Positions 17,780-28,500 of a DNA stretch of 49,598 nt are shown here, piece by piece. The DNA is taken from positions 1-49,598 of the forward strand of contig JACMOI010000080.1 in NCBI GenBank assembly GCA_014378105.1, written 5' to 3'. Position 1 is the first letter of the stretch, and each line of letters opens with the position of its first letter. Source of the stretch: Pseudopedobacter sp. GTDB lineage: Bacteria > Bacteroidota > Bacteroidia > Sphingobacteriales > Sphingobacteriaceae. Position numbers and translations under genes: made by a program. The notes below the pieces were generated by a model. That model was not told the origin of the DNA, ran no database searches, and was given only the letters and a program-made list of their open reading frames with translations.

Positions 17780-20700
17780 TTATCTTACTAATAATACGGA
17801 GCCCGTGTATTTTAAGCTCCCATTATTAGCCGTAATAATGTAGTAGTAAGTTCCAGTTGGTAAATCCACTCCATTTAACCTTCCATCCCAAGGCTGCGTG
17901 TATTTATCAGCTTGAAACACATCTATACCATACCTATTAAATATTTTTACAGTTGATGATGGATAACTTTCTAGATATTTTATGCTCCAAGTATCATTCA
18001 CACCATCTCCATTGGGCGTAAAAGTGTTTGGTATTTCTGGGTATTTCAAAACTTTTATAAAAACATCATCTATGATTATACATCCATCATCGCTGGTTAC
18101 TGTTAGCGTATATTTAGTATCTTCCTTTGGTGATGCAATTGGATTTAAAATATCATCATGATCTAAATAACCCGATGGTGTCCATTTATAGGTCACATTT
18201 TTTCCAGATGCAATAGCATCTAATTTGACTTCTCCACCTATCAATATGGTATGGTCGGGTCCTGCATCAACTGTTGGTGTAGGATTTACCGTGATATTTT
18301 GTGTTTTAATATTGAGGCATCCATTGTCCCCTGTAAAAGTATATGTGATGGGATGTGTACCAACACCGGCAGTAAAAGGAGAAAACAAGCCACTGCTACT
18401 AATCCCTTTTCCACTATAATTTCCTGAACCTGAAAAGCCCGTAATTTCTGCTGCTTGGGTAATTAAATATGGAGGTTTCTCCTCACATACCTGAGGAATA
18501 ATATTAAAGATCACATTTGGAACAGCTTTTAAAATAATTGTTTTGATATATTCACTTTCGCAACCATTTACCGAAAAGACTTTCATCTTTACATTAACGT
18601 TTTTTGTGAATGGAGAGTTGAAAGTTGGATAAGAAAATTCATAAGTTTTACTAGTCGCACTTCTAAGTAAAGGAGAATTATCTATCAATTGATAATTAGC
18701 ATTATTTGGAAAACTCTCATTATCAAAATACCATTCAATTTTTGACAATTCACCAAAACTTAGGGTAGTTGAATCTGTAAATAAAACTTTTTGATCGCTA
18801 CATAAGCTAAGTTCGTTTGAAACTGAAAAATTAGGAACAGGTATTGCGCCTTCAACTTTAAAGACTTTACTAACCATTGCTGTACATCCATTTGCTGAAG
18901 TTACTATTAGAGTGATTATATAATTTCCAGCTACAGTATAATGATGAACAGGATCTTGGTTTGTGGCTGTATTATTGGTTGAGGTAGAATCTCCGAAATT
19001 CCAACTATAGCTCATATTTGATACTCCGCCTAAATAAGTAGAGGCATTTTTAAATTGCGCATCTCCGCCAGGCAAACAAGAATTGGGAATAGAAAAATCA
19101 GCCTTTGGAACCGCCTTTAAAATTATCTCTTTCGAAATTGTACTTATACAAGTAGCTGAATTACCAGAATAGGTTGTCATTTTAACAATCACCTTTCTTT
19201 GAGCAGGGCTAAAGAAAGTGGGGTATTTATGGGTGTATATCTTTGGAATATCTGCTCTTTTTGCAGGTTGATTATCTGTCTCTACAATCGTTGGTGTAGC
19301 ATCATCAAAATACCAATCTATTCTGGTTATTTGTCCAAAATCAATTGAGGAGCTATCTTTAAAAGCCACAAACTGATCGGAACATAGAATATTTTCGTTT
19401 TGAGCTATAAATGCCGATTTAGGAGTACTTCCATTTACCGTAAAAACCTTTGTAATTTCAGCCACACATCCCACAGCACTGGTGACAATTAGTTTCACAT
19501 TATAATCGGCAGCTGCCAGATATTTATGTGAAGGATTTTTAAGCGCTGAGGTGTTTGTTGTAGAAGTTGGATCGCCAAAATTCCATTTATAGGTTAAATT
19601 AGAATTATCCGAAATGGTAGTGGTGTTGGTGAATTGAGCTGATGCATCATCCAAACAAACGTTAGGTGTTTCAAAATTGGGAATTGGAGATGGCTGAATG
19701 GTAATTGGATTTACGATTGTTTGAGAACATCCTAAATCTGTGGTGATAGTTAAAGTAACATTATAAGTTTTTGCGGTATTAAAAATATGGGTTGGATTTT
19801 GAATCGTTGAAGAATTACTAGGAGATGTTGGATCGCCAAAATCCCAATTCCATTTATTGATAACTCCATTTCCTGTGTAGGATTGATCTGCAAACTGTAA
19901 AGCAATCCCTTGGCAGCTTGGCAAAGCTGTCGTAAACTTCGCGACAGGTAAAGCCACTACTAGGACATCTTTTGTAACCACATCAGACCAGCAACCTGTA
20001 TTGTATTTAATGGAAAATTTTACTTTTTTAATTCCTGGTGTCGTAAATGTGAATTTTGGGTCTTTTGAAGTGGAAATGCCCTCTGCATTAAAATCCCATA
20101 AATAATTTGTAACGGAAGCCTCATCTGGATCAGTCTGATGAACAAATGAGACTTCACTATTTACACAGCTTTGTGCTGGGGCGGTAAAAGCCGAAACTGG
20201 TTTTGGGTTGATAATTAAATCAAAAGAAAACTCATCTCCAGTGCCGCAAGCATCTATTGTTGGTTTAATCACATTGGCCGTAAAATTATAGGTATTTGGC
20301 TGGGTAAAAATTAAATCTTTTGCCAATAAATAGGTATAGGTGATTTCTCCGTTAACATTGGTATTTTTGCTAATTAGCACAAGAGTTATTGGTTTTGAAC
20401 CATTACCATCTCCTTTATCTAGGTTAATATCTACAGGCTGATAGGGTAATTTTACAGTTAATGTATAAGCATTTCCTACACAGCCTGTTTGTACCACTTC
20501 ATTATTTACTTGATCAATTGGAACCACACCAAATGCCGTTAAATTAGCACCTGCTGAATATCCGTAAGATTCTGCATTTCCAAAACCATAAGCAATTGCA
20601 TTAAAACCAACATCGGAAGATAAGTTATGTGTTCCCTCTTGTACTGATATTTTAGCATAAGAATAAGCAGCATTATTTGGAACTGGCGAAAAGCTGCTTG

Positions 20701-21904
20701 ATGTATTTATACCATCTAATTTAAAACTAGCAACGCCATCCGTTTTAATGACCACATTTATAAAATGTTTTAATATTTTAAATCTGCCAGTAGAGTACAT
20801 GGTAATTTGGGTGAGTGTTTGTTCTAAAGGATTTAGGTAAATCATTTCTGGATCACCAACATCGCCACTTATTCCGTTACAACTGATTGACTTTCCTTGT
20901 GTAACAGCATATTGTACCACCTGAATAGGTTTATCAGAACTTATTTCATCTATTTGTTGTGAGGCAAAATCATAATAAAAATTATTAGTAAAATTTACAA
21001 CTACCCCATTCCGCTTTACAACCGCATTAACATCACTTTTTAAAATTCTATAAATCACAAAGTTGCGCTCCATTTGCGGTACTGTGATAAAATTTTTACC
21101 CCATGTAGCAGTTGGGTATGCTTGCTGAATAAGATTATCTGCGGATCCGGGATTAGCTCCTATAAAATTATAATTCAAACAATTAATAGCGATTTTGCTA
21201 CTCCCAGAAAATACAGCAATTTTTTTACAGGTCCCGTTAGAAGATATAGATTTTATTCTAGATCCTGTTAAGTCTACCCCACTAGAATTACTACCATTAT
21301 CCGTATAATTTCCTAAAACATTATAAATTTCCCCTTTATTTAAGGTTATCTGAGTAGTAGTGTTGGCTGCCCATCCATTTTGAGTATCGCCAGATGGTGT
21401 TATTTCCACAGTTGTTTTATCTTCTACAGCCACTACAAAAAACCAAGAGACAGCTCCTTTAGAATTAGATATTTGCGTATAATTAATAGAATAATAATCT
21501 TTTCCTAAGGTGTTAACAGGCAGAACTAATGTTGCCCCAGACACTGAACTATCATAAATATGGGCGTAAACAATAATGGGTTTTAAAGAAGTCACATGAA
21601 TTCCATTTGGAGAAAGGCCGAAAACGTTTAAATGTGCTGCAGTTGGAATATCCACCGGAACAACAGTATTGGCTACGACATCAACAGTTTGAGAAAAATT
21701 AAGAGCGGGTATAGTAACCGTACTTTTTGTATTTACATCTGAAGTAATGTACAAAACCATATTACCTACAGAGGTATGTTTACCATATCCCAACCAAAAA
21801 TCAGTACCCTTGTTTGAAGAACCTTGGGCAAAAACCTGGCTATCGATAAGAAAAAAAGAAAAAATAACCCACAAAAGGCATAGGTAATTAATTGGTCTCT
21901 TCAT
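17780..21904 (-). CDS. Giant PKD surface protein, T9SS type B sorted (larger paralogue)
   Basis: 1374 aa, same plan as the following gene: signal peptide (1-27), IgGFc-binding-like region (about 30-460, starting KGTDFWLGYGKHT), PKD array, and a type B sorting domain at the end (IPNTFTPNGDGVNDTW, WDGR, GTYYYII). The extra length comes from the PKD array. There a WNFGD-type PKD domain and a second module marked LCSDQ...WYFD occur as a pair and are then repeated, indicating internal duplication. This is probably the first gene of a unit with the smaller paralogue and the PorP/SprF gene. I see no clear promoter box before it. Confidence 0.92.
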   Translation of the reverse strand: MKRPINYLCLLWVIFSFFLIDSQVFAQGSSNKGTDFWLGYGKHTSVGNMVLYITSDVNTKSTVTIPALNFSQTVDVVANTVVPVDIPTAAHLNVFGLSPNGIHVTSLKPIIVYAHIYDSSVSGATLVLPVNTLGKDYYSINYTQISNSKGAVSWFFVVAVEDKTTVEITPSGDTQNGWAANTTTQITLNKGEIYNVLGNYTDNGSNSSGVDLTGSRIKSISSNGTCKKIAVFSGSSKIAINCLNYNFIGANPGSADNLIQQAYPTATWGKNFITVPQMERNFVIYRILKSDVNAVVKRNGVVVNFTNNFYYDFASQQIDEISSDKPIQVVQYAVTQGKSISCNGISGDVGDPEMIYLNPLEQTLTQITMYSTGRFKILKHFINVVIKTDGVASFKLDGINTSSSFSPVPNNAAYSYAKISVQEGTHNLSSDVGFNAIAYGFGNAESYGYSAGANLTAFGVVPIDQVNNEVVQTGCVGNAYTLTVKLPYQPVDINLDKGDGNGSKPITLVLISKNTNVNGEITYTYLLAKDLIFTQPNTYNFTANVIKPTIDACGTGDEFSFDLIINPKPVSAFTAPAQSCVNSEVSFVHQTDPDEASVTNYLWDFNAEGISTSKDPKFTFTTPGIKKVKFSIKYNTGCWSDVVTKDVLVVALPVAKFTTALPSCQGIALQFADQSYTGNGVINKWNWDFGDPTSPSNSSTIQNPTHIFNTAKTYNVTLTITTDLGCSQTIVNPITIQPSPIPNFETPNVCLDDASAQFTNTTTISDNSNLTYKWNFGDPTSTTNTSALKNPSHKYLAAADYNVKLIVTSAVGCVAEITKVFTVNGSTPKSAFIAQNENILCSDQFVAFKDSSSIDFGQITRIDWYFDDATPTIVETDNQPAKRADIPKIYTHKYPTFFSPAQRKVIVKMTTYSGNSATCISTISKEIILKAVPKADFSIPNSCLPGGDAQFKNASTYLGGVSNMSYSWNFGDSTSTNNTATNQDPVHHYTVAGNYIITLIVTSANGCTAMVSKVFKVEGAIPVPNFSVSNELSLCSDQKVLFTDSTTLSFGELSKIEWYFDNESFPNNANYQLIDNSPLLRSATSKTYEFSYPTFNSPFTKNVNVKMKVFSVNGCESEYIKTIILKAVPNVIFNIIPQVCEEKPPYLITQAAEITGFSGSGNYSGKGISSSGLFSPFTAGVGTHPITYTFTGDNGCLNIKTQNITVNPTPTVDAGPDHTILIGGEVKLDAIASGKNVTYKWTPSGYLDHDDILNPIASPKEDTKYTLTVTSDDGCIIIDDVFIKVLKYPEIPNTFTPNGDGVNDTWSIKYLESYPSSTVKIFNRYGIDVFQADKYTQPWDGRLNGVDLPTGTYYYIITANNGSLKYTGSVLLVR

Positions 21905-22011
21905 TTAAGTGTGTAAGAATATTGACTAAAAAATCTCAGAAAGGATGAGTCAATAATTTCTAAAAATAGCTAAATTTTAATAGCTTCCTACTATCCGCTT
22001 AAAAAGGAAAA

Positions 22012-22037
22012 AACCCTCTTCGCAAATTAAGAGGGTT
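22012..22037 (-). terminator. Terminator of the DbpA-like helicase gene
   Basis: Stem AACCCTCTT / AAGAGGGTT (9 pairs, 8-base loop). On the minus strand it is followed by a T-rich run (the complement of the A-rich bases 22001-22011). It lies 38 bases past the helicase stop. Confidence 0.8.
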
Positions 22038-22074
22038 CACTTTATAGCATTTAATAAGGATGGATAATTGGAGG

Positions 22075-23397
22075 TTATTCGTCTACCCCAATTTTATATT
22101 TCTTACCTTTAATTTTTTCATTTCTTATCAAGCTCAGCGCTTGGTTTACTCTTTTTCGATTCACCGCAACATAACTCATGTGGTCAAAAACTTCAATCAA
22201 GCCTATCTCGTCTTTATTCAAATTCGCTTTTTTATAAAGTAAGCCCACAATATCAATTTTGTTAATCTTATCCTTTTTGCCAGCAGCAAAATAAATAGTA
22301 GCCCACCTACTCGGCTCAAATAGTTTAAAATCTTCAATCTCCGTAACTTCTTCAATAGGTTCTAAAACGTATGCTGGGGCATATTCCTCATCGGCTAAAA
22401 GTAAATAAGCTTTTCCGCTCGCTTTCATTCGGGCTGTTCTTCCGTTTCTATGGGTAAAAGATTCTTCGGTAAACGGAATTTGGTAATGGATGACTTGTTG
22501 CACATCAGGAATATCTAATCCGCGAGAAGCCAAATCAGTAGTCACCAAAACCGCATGCGTTCCGTTTCTGAATTTCACCAATGCTTTTTCTCGATCAGGC
22601 TGATCCATGCCTCCATGGTAAATCCCGTTACTCATTCCTTTATCCCATAATATATCGCTTACACGCTCAGCCGCCTCACGATGGTTACAGAAAATCAATG
22701 TTGGTCCTTCGGGATGTTCTGAAACTACCTGCATTAATAACTTTAACTTGTCTTTTGATTTGGTATGTAAAACCTTTAAAGCTAATTCTGGCGATTGCTG
22801 TTCATCAGAAAGAAAATTCACCATTGCTAGGTTATTCACCTGAGCAAATGCTGGCACTTCTTCCATTTTTGTGGCCGAGGTTAATATCTTTTGTTTGATG
22901 TTGACCAGATTCTCGATGATCATTTCCATTTCTACCTGAAAACCTAGTTCCAAGGATTTATCAAACTCATCTAACACCAAATATTCCACTTCCGTGGGAT
23001 CAAAGTTTTCATGTTTAATGTGATAAGAAATTTTTCCAGGTGTACCGATAATCACCGATGGTGTTTCTGATAAACTTAAACTTTCTGTTTTTGTACTGTG
23101 TCCCCCATAAATACAAGTTACCTTAAAACCCGATTGTAAAGACCTGAAAACCTGCTCAATCTGTAAAGCCAATTCGCGAGATGGTATAATCACCAAAACC
23201 TGAACTTTCTTTAAATCCTTTTCCAATCTATTTAAAAGAGGTAAAAGAAAAGCCAGTGTTTTTCCAGAGCCTGTGGAAGATAATACCATCACGTCTTTAT
23301 GGGCGTCAATAGCTTTTTGAGTTGCTATTTGCATCTCGTTTAACTCGTGGATATTTAATCGCTTTAGGGTTTCTTTAATGGAGTCAGAATTTTTCAT
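22075..23397 (-). CDS. DEAD-box-type RNA helicase with DbpA-like C-terminus and DEFD box
   Basis: 440 aa superfamily 2 RNA helicase. Motifs: SSTGSGKT (I), PSRELALQ (Ia), TPGK (Ib), DEFD (II, instead of DEAD), SAT (III), TTDLASRGLDIPDV (V) and HRNGRTAR (VI, usually HRIGRTGR). The last 75 residues (from about RWATIYFAAGKKDKI) resemble the DbpA RNA-binding domain, which in Escherichia coli targets hairpin 92 of 23S rRNA during 50S assembly. A role in ribosome assembly is therefore likely. It is divergent from the SpoU gene with only 66 bases between. Confidence 0.88.
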   Translation of the reverse strand: MKNSDSIKETLKRLNIHELNEMQIATQKAIDAHKDVMVLSSTGSGKTLAFLLPLLNRLEKDLKKVQVLVIIPSRELALQIEQVFRSLQSGFKVTCIYGGHSTKTESLSLSETPSVIIGTPGKISYHIKHENFDPTEVEYLVLDEFDKSLELGFQVEMEMIIENLVNIKQKILTSATKMEEVPAFAQVNNLAMVNFLSDEQQSPELALKVLHTKSKDKLKLLMQVVSEHPEGPTLIFCNHREAAERVSDILWDKGMSNGIYHGGMDQPDREKALVKFRNGTHAVLVTTDLASRGLDIPDVQQVIHYQIPFTEESFTHRNGRTARMKASGKAYLLLADEEYAPAYVLEPIEEVTEIEDFKLFEPSRWATIYFAAGKKDKINKIDIVGLLYKKANLNKDEIGLIEVFDHMSYVAVNRKRVNQALSLIRNEKIKGKKYKIGVDE

Positions 23398-23451
23398 TGC
23401 TACAAATATCCAATAAATTATCTGGTTGATGGCAATTTCATTTCTCCCTAT

Positions 23452-23459
23452 TATCTTTG
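23452..23459 (+). promoter_or_regulatory. Bacteroidota -7 box for the SpoU methyltransferase
   Basis: TATCTTTG is an exact TAnnTTTG match. It ends only four bases before ATG 23464, so the transcript would start at or within a few bases of the start codon (leaderless or nearly so). Confidence 0.55.
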
Positions 23460-23463
23460 TACT

Positions 23464-23994
23464 ATGAGAAAACTAAAGCTTGACGAGCTAAACCGTGTAA
23501 GTGTTGATGAGTTTAAAGAGCAACAGAAACTTCCTGTTATAGTTGTTTTGGATAATGTACGTAGTTTAAACAATGTAGGCTCGGCATTTAGAACGGCGGA
23601 TGGTTTTGCGATTGAAGCCATTTATTTATGTGGTATTACGGCCCAGCCACCTCATCGCGAAATAGAAAAAACAGCCATCGGAGCTACTCAATCTATAGAA
23701 TGGAAGTATTTTGAAAATGTAATTGATGCTGTAAATCATCTGAAAGAAAATCATTTTAAAATAATCGCGATCGAGCAAGCCGAGAGCAGCATTAGCTTAA
23801 CAGATTTTAGTCCTAAAAAAAATGATAAATATGCTTTTTTCTTTGGAAATGAAGTCAACGGCGTTAGTGAAGAAGTGATGCAAAACATTGATAGTTGTAT
23901 AGAAATCCCACAGTTTGGGACCAAACATTCATTTAATATCGTGATTAGTACTGGAATTGTTTTATGGGATTTTTACAGTAAGTTTATTAAATAG
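23464..23994 (+). CDS. SpoU/TrmH-family RNA 2'-O-ribose methyltransferase
   Basis: 176 aa SPOUT-fold enzyme that methylates a ribose 2'-hydroxyl of tRNA or rRNA with SAM. The three SpoU motifs are present: VLDNVRSLNNVGSAFRTAD (motif 1), FFFGNEVNGVSEEV (motif 2) and SFNIVISTGIVLWDF (motif 3). It has only the catalytic domain without the extra N-terminal domain of RlmB. The tRNA or rRNA target cannot be told. Its neighbour across the short divergent region is a ribosome-assembly type helicase. Confidence 0.9.
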   Translation: MRKLKLDELNRVSVDEFKEQQKLPVIVVLDNVRSLNNVGSAFRTADGFAIEAIYLCGITAQPPHREIEKTAIGATQSIEWKYFENVIDAVNHLKENHFKIIAIEQAESSISLTDFSPKKNDKYAFFFGNEVNGVSEEVMQNIDSCIEIPQFGTKHSFNIVISTGIVLWDFYSKFIK

Positions 23995-24002
23995 ACTTCA
24001 CT

Positions 24003-24035
24003 AAAAAAAAAGGAAATCAGTAAACTGATTTCCTT
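24003..24035 (-). terminator. Terminator of the gltB-gltD unit
   Basis: Twelve-pair stem AAGGAAATCAGT / ACTGATTTCCTT (24010-24035). On the minus strand a T-run follows (the A-run 24003-24009). It lies 25 bases past the gltD stop. On the plus strand the stem is followed by A residues, so it mainly serves gltD. Confidence 0.85.
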
Positions 24036-24059
24036 AAAAAATTTCAGTCTTTTGAAATT

Positions 24060-25541
24060 TTAATAATCAGCTTCTTCAAACAAGTCGATAGCTTCTTTAC
24101 TTTCTAAAGAAGAATGGCCCATTAAAAATAAATCTATTCTTCTGGCGGCTTCTCTACCTTCAGAAATTGCCCAAACCACTAAAGATTGTCCTCTACGCAT
24201 ATCGCCGGCAGCAAAAACTTTACCTACAGACGTTTTAAAATCTCCTTCAACAGCGTTTACATTTTTTCTTCCATCTAAGGTCAAGCCTAATTGTTCTACC
24301 ATCCCTTCATATTGTGGATTCATGAAACCCATTGCCAAGAAAACTCTTTGACAAGGAATTGTTCTTGCTGTTCCCGCGACTTCAGAAAATTTTATTGACC
24401 GACCTAAGAAATCTGTTTCCCATTCCACATCAACAATTCTCAATTCTTTTAACTCTCCATTTTCGTCTCCAATAAATTCTTTGGTATTTATACCCCAAAA
24501 CCTTTGACAACCTTCTTCATGTGAGCTAGTAGTTTTTAAAAGCATTGGATATTGCGGCCAAGGCATATTTTCGGTCCTGTCTTTTGGCGGTTGAAACATC
24601 AATTCAAATTGAGTGATTGATTTTGCACCTTGGCGATTAGAAGTTCCAACACAGTCTGAGCCTGTATCTCCGCCACCTATTACGACTACATCTTTACCTT
24701 TTGCGAAAATTTCTTCCTCCGTAACTTTTATACCACTCACCCGCTTATTTTGTTGTTTCAAGAATTCCATCGCAAAATAAACTCCTTTTAATTCCCTTCC
24801 GGGAATGGGTAAATCTCTTGGAACGGTTGAACCTCCGGCCAAACAAACAGCATCAAAATCTCTCACTAAATCTCTGGCGTCAATATCTTTACCTATTTCA
24901 GTATTGCATTTAAACTCAATTCCACTTTCCTCCATTATCTTCACACGACGACGAACAACTTCTTTGTCTAATTTAAAATCAGGAATTCCATAACGCAAAA
25001 GACCACCTGGTTGATCATCTCTTTCGAAAACCGTTACTTGGTGTCCCACTTTATTTAATTGTACTGCAGCTGCTAAACCAGCAGGACCAGAACCCACAAC
25101 TGCCACGGTTTTACCTGATTTTAATATTGGAGAAAATGGTTTAACATAACCTTGCTCAAAAGCAATCTCAATGATATGTTTTTCAATTTCTTCAATGGCT
25201 ACTGCCGGTTTATTAATTCCTAACACACAAGCAGATTCGCATGGTGCAGGACAAATTCTACCTGTAAACTCTGGAAAGTTATTGGTTGAGCTCAAAATTT
25301 TATACGCCTCTTTCCAATTTTGTTTATAAACAGCGTCATTAAACTCGGGAATAACATTCCCTAGTGGACAACCATTGTGGCAAAATGGAATGCCACAGTT
25401 CATGCATCTTGCCGACTGTTCGTTGAGTTTTTCATCGGAATACATTCCAATAAATTCTTTGTAGTTTTTTACTCTATCTTGAGCAGGTACTTTTTCAGGA
25501 AGCTCTCTTCCGTACTCTTTAAATCCTGTTACTTTTCCCAT
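24060..25541 (-). CDS. gltD: Glutamate synthase small (beta) subunit
   Basis: Passes electrons from NAD(P)H through FAD and iron-sulfur centres to the large subunit for glutamate synthesis from glutamine and 2-oxoglutarate. 493 aa. N-terminal 4Fe-4S cysteines are in CMNCGIPFCHNGCP and CPAPCESAC. The FAD-binding motif VVGSGPAGLAAA follows, then a second nucleotide site VIGGGDTGSD, and the C-terminal FAD segment GKVFAAGDMRRGQSLV. It begins one base after the gltB stop. Confidence 0.97.
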   Translation of the reverse strand: MGKVTGFKEYGRELPEKVPAQDRVKNYKEFIGMYSDEKLNEQSARCMNCGIPFCHNGCPLGNVIPEFNDAVYKQNWKEAYKILSSTNNFPEFTGRICPAPCESACVLGINKPAVAIEEIEKHIIEIAFEQGYVKPFSPILKSGKTVAVVGSGPAGLAAAVQLNKVGHQVTVFERDDQPGGLLRYGIPDFKLDKEVVRRRVKIMEESGIEFKCNTEIGKDIDARDLVRDFDAVCLAGGSTVPRDLPIPGRELKGVYFAMEFLKQQNKRVSGIKVTEEEIFAKGKDVVVIGGGDTGSDCVGTSNRQGAKSITQFELMFQPPKDRTENMPWPQYPMLLKTTSSHEEGCQRFWGINTKEFIGDENGELKELRIVDVEWETDFLGRSIKFSEVAGTARTIPCQRVFLAMGFMNPQYEGMVEQLGLTLDGRKNVNAVEGDFKTSVGKVFAAGDMRRGQSLVVWAISEGREAARRIDLFLMGHSSLESKEAIDLFEEADY

Positions 25542-25542
25542 C

Positions 25543-28500
25543 TTAATAAATTGATTCTAATTGCTGCTTTTCCGCTAATACTCTTTTAAATTCTTTAGGG
25601 AATACCTTAATGAATTTTGCTGATTCATCATTCCAATGTTCTACTAAAAATTTAGCTACAGCACTTTGAGTTAATTGATCATGTTTCTTTAATAACTTAA
25701 TGATTAATTCTTCATCCTTCACATTTAAAGGGTCTAAATCAACCATTTCTCTGTTACAGTTGTCAACAAAAGTTCCATCAATATCATATATCCAAGCAAT
25801 TCCACCACTCATACCGGCCGCAAAGTTTCTTCCAGTTTTACCAATGATTAAAGCCTTGCCGCCTGTCATGTATTCACATCCATGGTCACCAACTCCTTCT
25901 ACAACTGCAGTAGCACCTGAGTTTCTAACTGCGAAACGTTCACCTGCTTGCCCTCTAATAAACAACCCTCCAGAAGTTGCTCCGTAAAGCACAACATTTC
26001 CAACAATGATATTATCTTCGGGAACAAAAGTGCTTTCCTTAGCGGGATAAATAGCAATTTGAGCTCCTGATAACCCCTTACCCACATAATCATTTGCTTC
26101 ACCTTCCAATTCAAAAGAAATACCTTTAGCCGCAAAAGCACCAAAACTTTGACCAGCAGAACCAGAGAATTTAAAATTGATGGTATTATCTGGAAGACCA
26201 TTTGAGCCATAAATTTTTGCAATCTCATTTGACAAAAGAGTACCAACAGTTCTATCTGTATTCTTTAGTTGGAAAGTTCCAAAAACTGGAGTTTTACTTT
26301 CTAAAGCTACTTTTGAAGCTGCTAACAATTTCCAATCAATGATATCGTCCATTCCATGGTCTTGCGTTTCACTATTGTAAAGCGTTAATCCTTTTGGATA
26401 AATCATGGGATGAAGCATTGCAGAAAAATCTAATTTTTTAGCTTTCCAATGCGTGATACCTTCTTTCATTTTCAAAAACTGAACTCTTCCCACCATTTCA
26501 TTAATGGTTTTAAAGCCTAATTCAGCCATGATTTCACGTAGTTCCTGAGCCATAAAATTGAATAAATTCACCACATGTTCTGGCCTGCCGCTAAATAGCT
26601 TTCTTAATTCAGGATCTTGAGTAGCCACGCCAACTGGGCAGGTATTTAAATGACACTTGCGCATCATGATACAACTACCTGCAACCAAAGCTGCGGTAGC
26701 TACACCCCATTCTTCAGCACCTAACAAAGCTGCAATGGCCAAATCGCGACCAGTTTTCAATTGTCCATCAGTTTGTAAAACAACGCGACTTCTTAATTTA
26801 TTCTTTACCAATGTTTGATGTGCTTCGGCTAAACCAAGTTCCCAAGGTAAGCCGGCATGTTTTACTGAACTCATTGGCGAAGCGCCTGTTCCGCCATCGT
26901 AACCTGCAATTAAAATCACATCTGCATGTGCTTTTGCTACACCTGCTGCAATGGTTCCAACACCCGCTTTAGAAACCAATTTCACATTGATTCTTGCTGC
27001 TCTATTTGCATTTTTCAAATCGAAAATTAGTTGCGCTAAATCTTCAATAGAATAAATATCATGATGAGGAGGTGGAGAAATTAATCCCACCCCTGGCGTG
27101 GAATGACGAACTTTTGCAATCCAATCATCGACTTTATGGCCTGGTAATTGTCCGCCTTCACCAGGTTTCGCACCCTGCGCCATTTTAATCTGTAACTCAT
27201 CAGCATTGGTTAAATAATTGATGGTTACCCCAAATCTTGCAGAAGCAATTTGTTTAATGGCAGATCGCATAGAATCACCATTTGGCATGGTTTCAAAACG
27301 CATTTCATCTTCACCACCTTCGCCAGTATTACTTTTTCCACCGATACGATTCATGGCGATAGCAAGCGTACTATGTGCTTCATGGGAGATGGAACCGAAA
27401 GACATTGCTCCGGTTGCAAAACGCTTCATGATACTTTCTACAGATTCAACAGCATCAATAAGTATTGGCTCTAAATGTTTTGCGAAGTCAAGCAATCCAC
27501 GTAAAGTATACATTTTATCCTTTTGATTATTTACAGCTGAAGCATACTTTTTATAGGTATGATAATCGCCCATTTTAGTGGCATGCTGTAATAGATGGAC
27601 TGTCGTTGGATTAAATAAATGGGCTTCCCCTCTACGTTTCCACTGATATATACCACCTTCTGGTAATAGTTGATCAGCATCACCTTTAAACCCATTAATA
27701 TGTTTAAATAAAGCTTCACGAGCCAACTCATCTAAACCTAGTCCCCCAATTCTACTAACGGCTCCACAAAAATATTGATCAACAACTTGCTTATTGATAC
27801 CTAAAATTTCAAATACCTGCGAACCATGATAAGATTGCAAAGTCGAGATTCCCATTTTCGAGAATATTTTCAATAATCCATCACAAACGGATTTTACATA
27901 GTTTTTAACTAATATTTTTTCATCTAAATCAGTTTCTAATTTGTCTTCTTTTAATGCTTGTATAGAAGCTAAAGCCAAATAAGGATTTATCGCGGTAGCA
28001 CCAAATGCCAATAAACAAGCAAAATGGTGAACTTCCCAAATATCACCTGCTTCAACTACCAAGCCTACCGCACCTCTTAATCCTTTTTTTATCAGATGAT
28101 GATGTATAGCAGAAACAGCTAATAAGGAAGGAATTGGTGCATGCTCAGAATCAATTGCTCTATCAGATAAAATTAAAACCTCGAAACCATCGTTTACCGC
28201 ATCTTCTGCATAACGGCATAATCTGTCGATTCCGTTCTGCATAGACCCTAATAATCCATCAGCTTTAAAGTAGGTTTGTAATGTTTTAGCATGAAATAAG
28301 CCAGTATCAATACTTCGTAATTTTTCTAACTCATTATCTTTTAAAATAGGTTGTTGAAGTGTCACACAATGGCAATGCATTTTATCTTCATCCAATATAT
28401 TTCCATTGTTTCCGATGAAAGTTGCCAAACTCATCACCAAACGTTCTCTAATTGGGTCAATTGGGGGATTAGTAACTTGAGCAAAAAATTGCTTAAAATA

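Noticed and set aside
25899-26246. 115-codon minus-strand frame inside gltB
   Set aside because: It is an out-of-frame shadow of a strongly conserved gltB region and has no family signature of its own.
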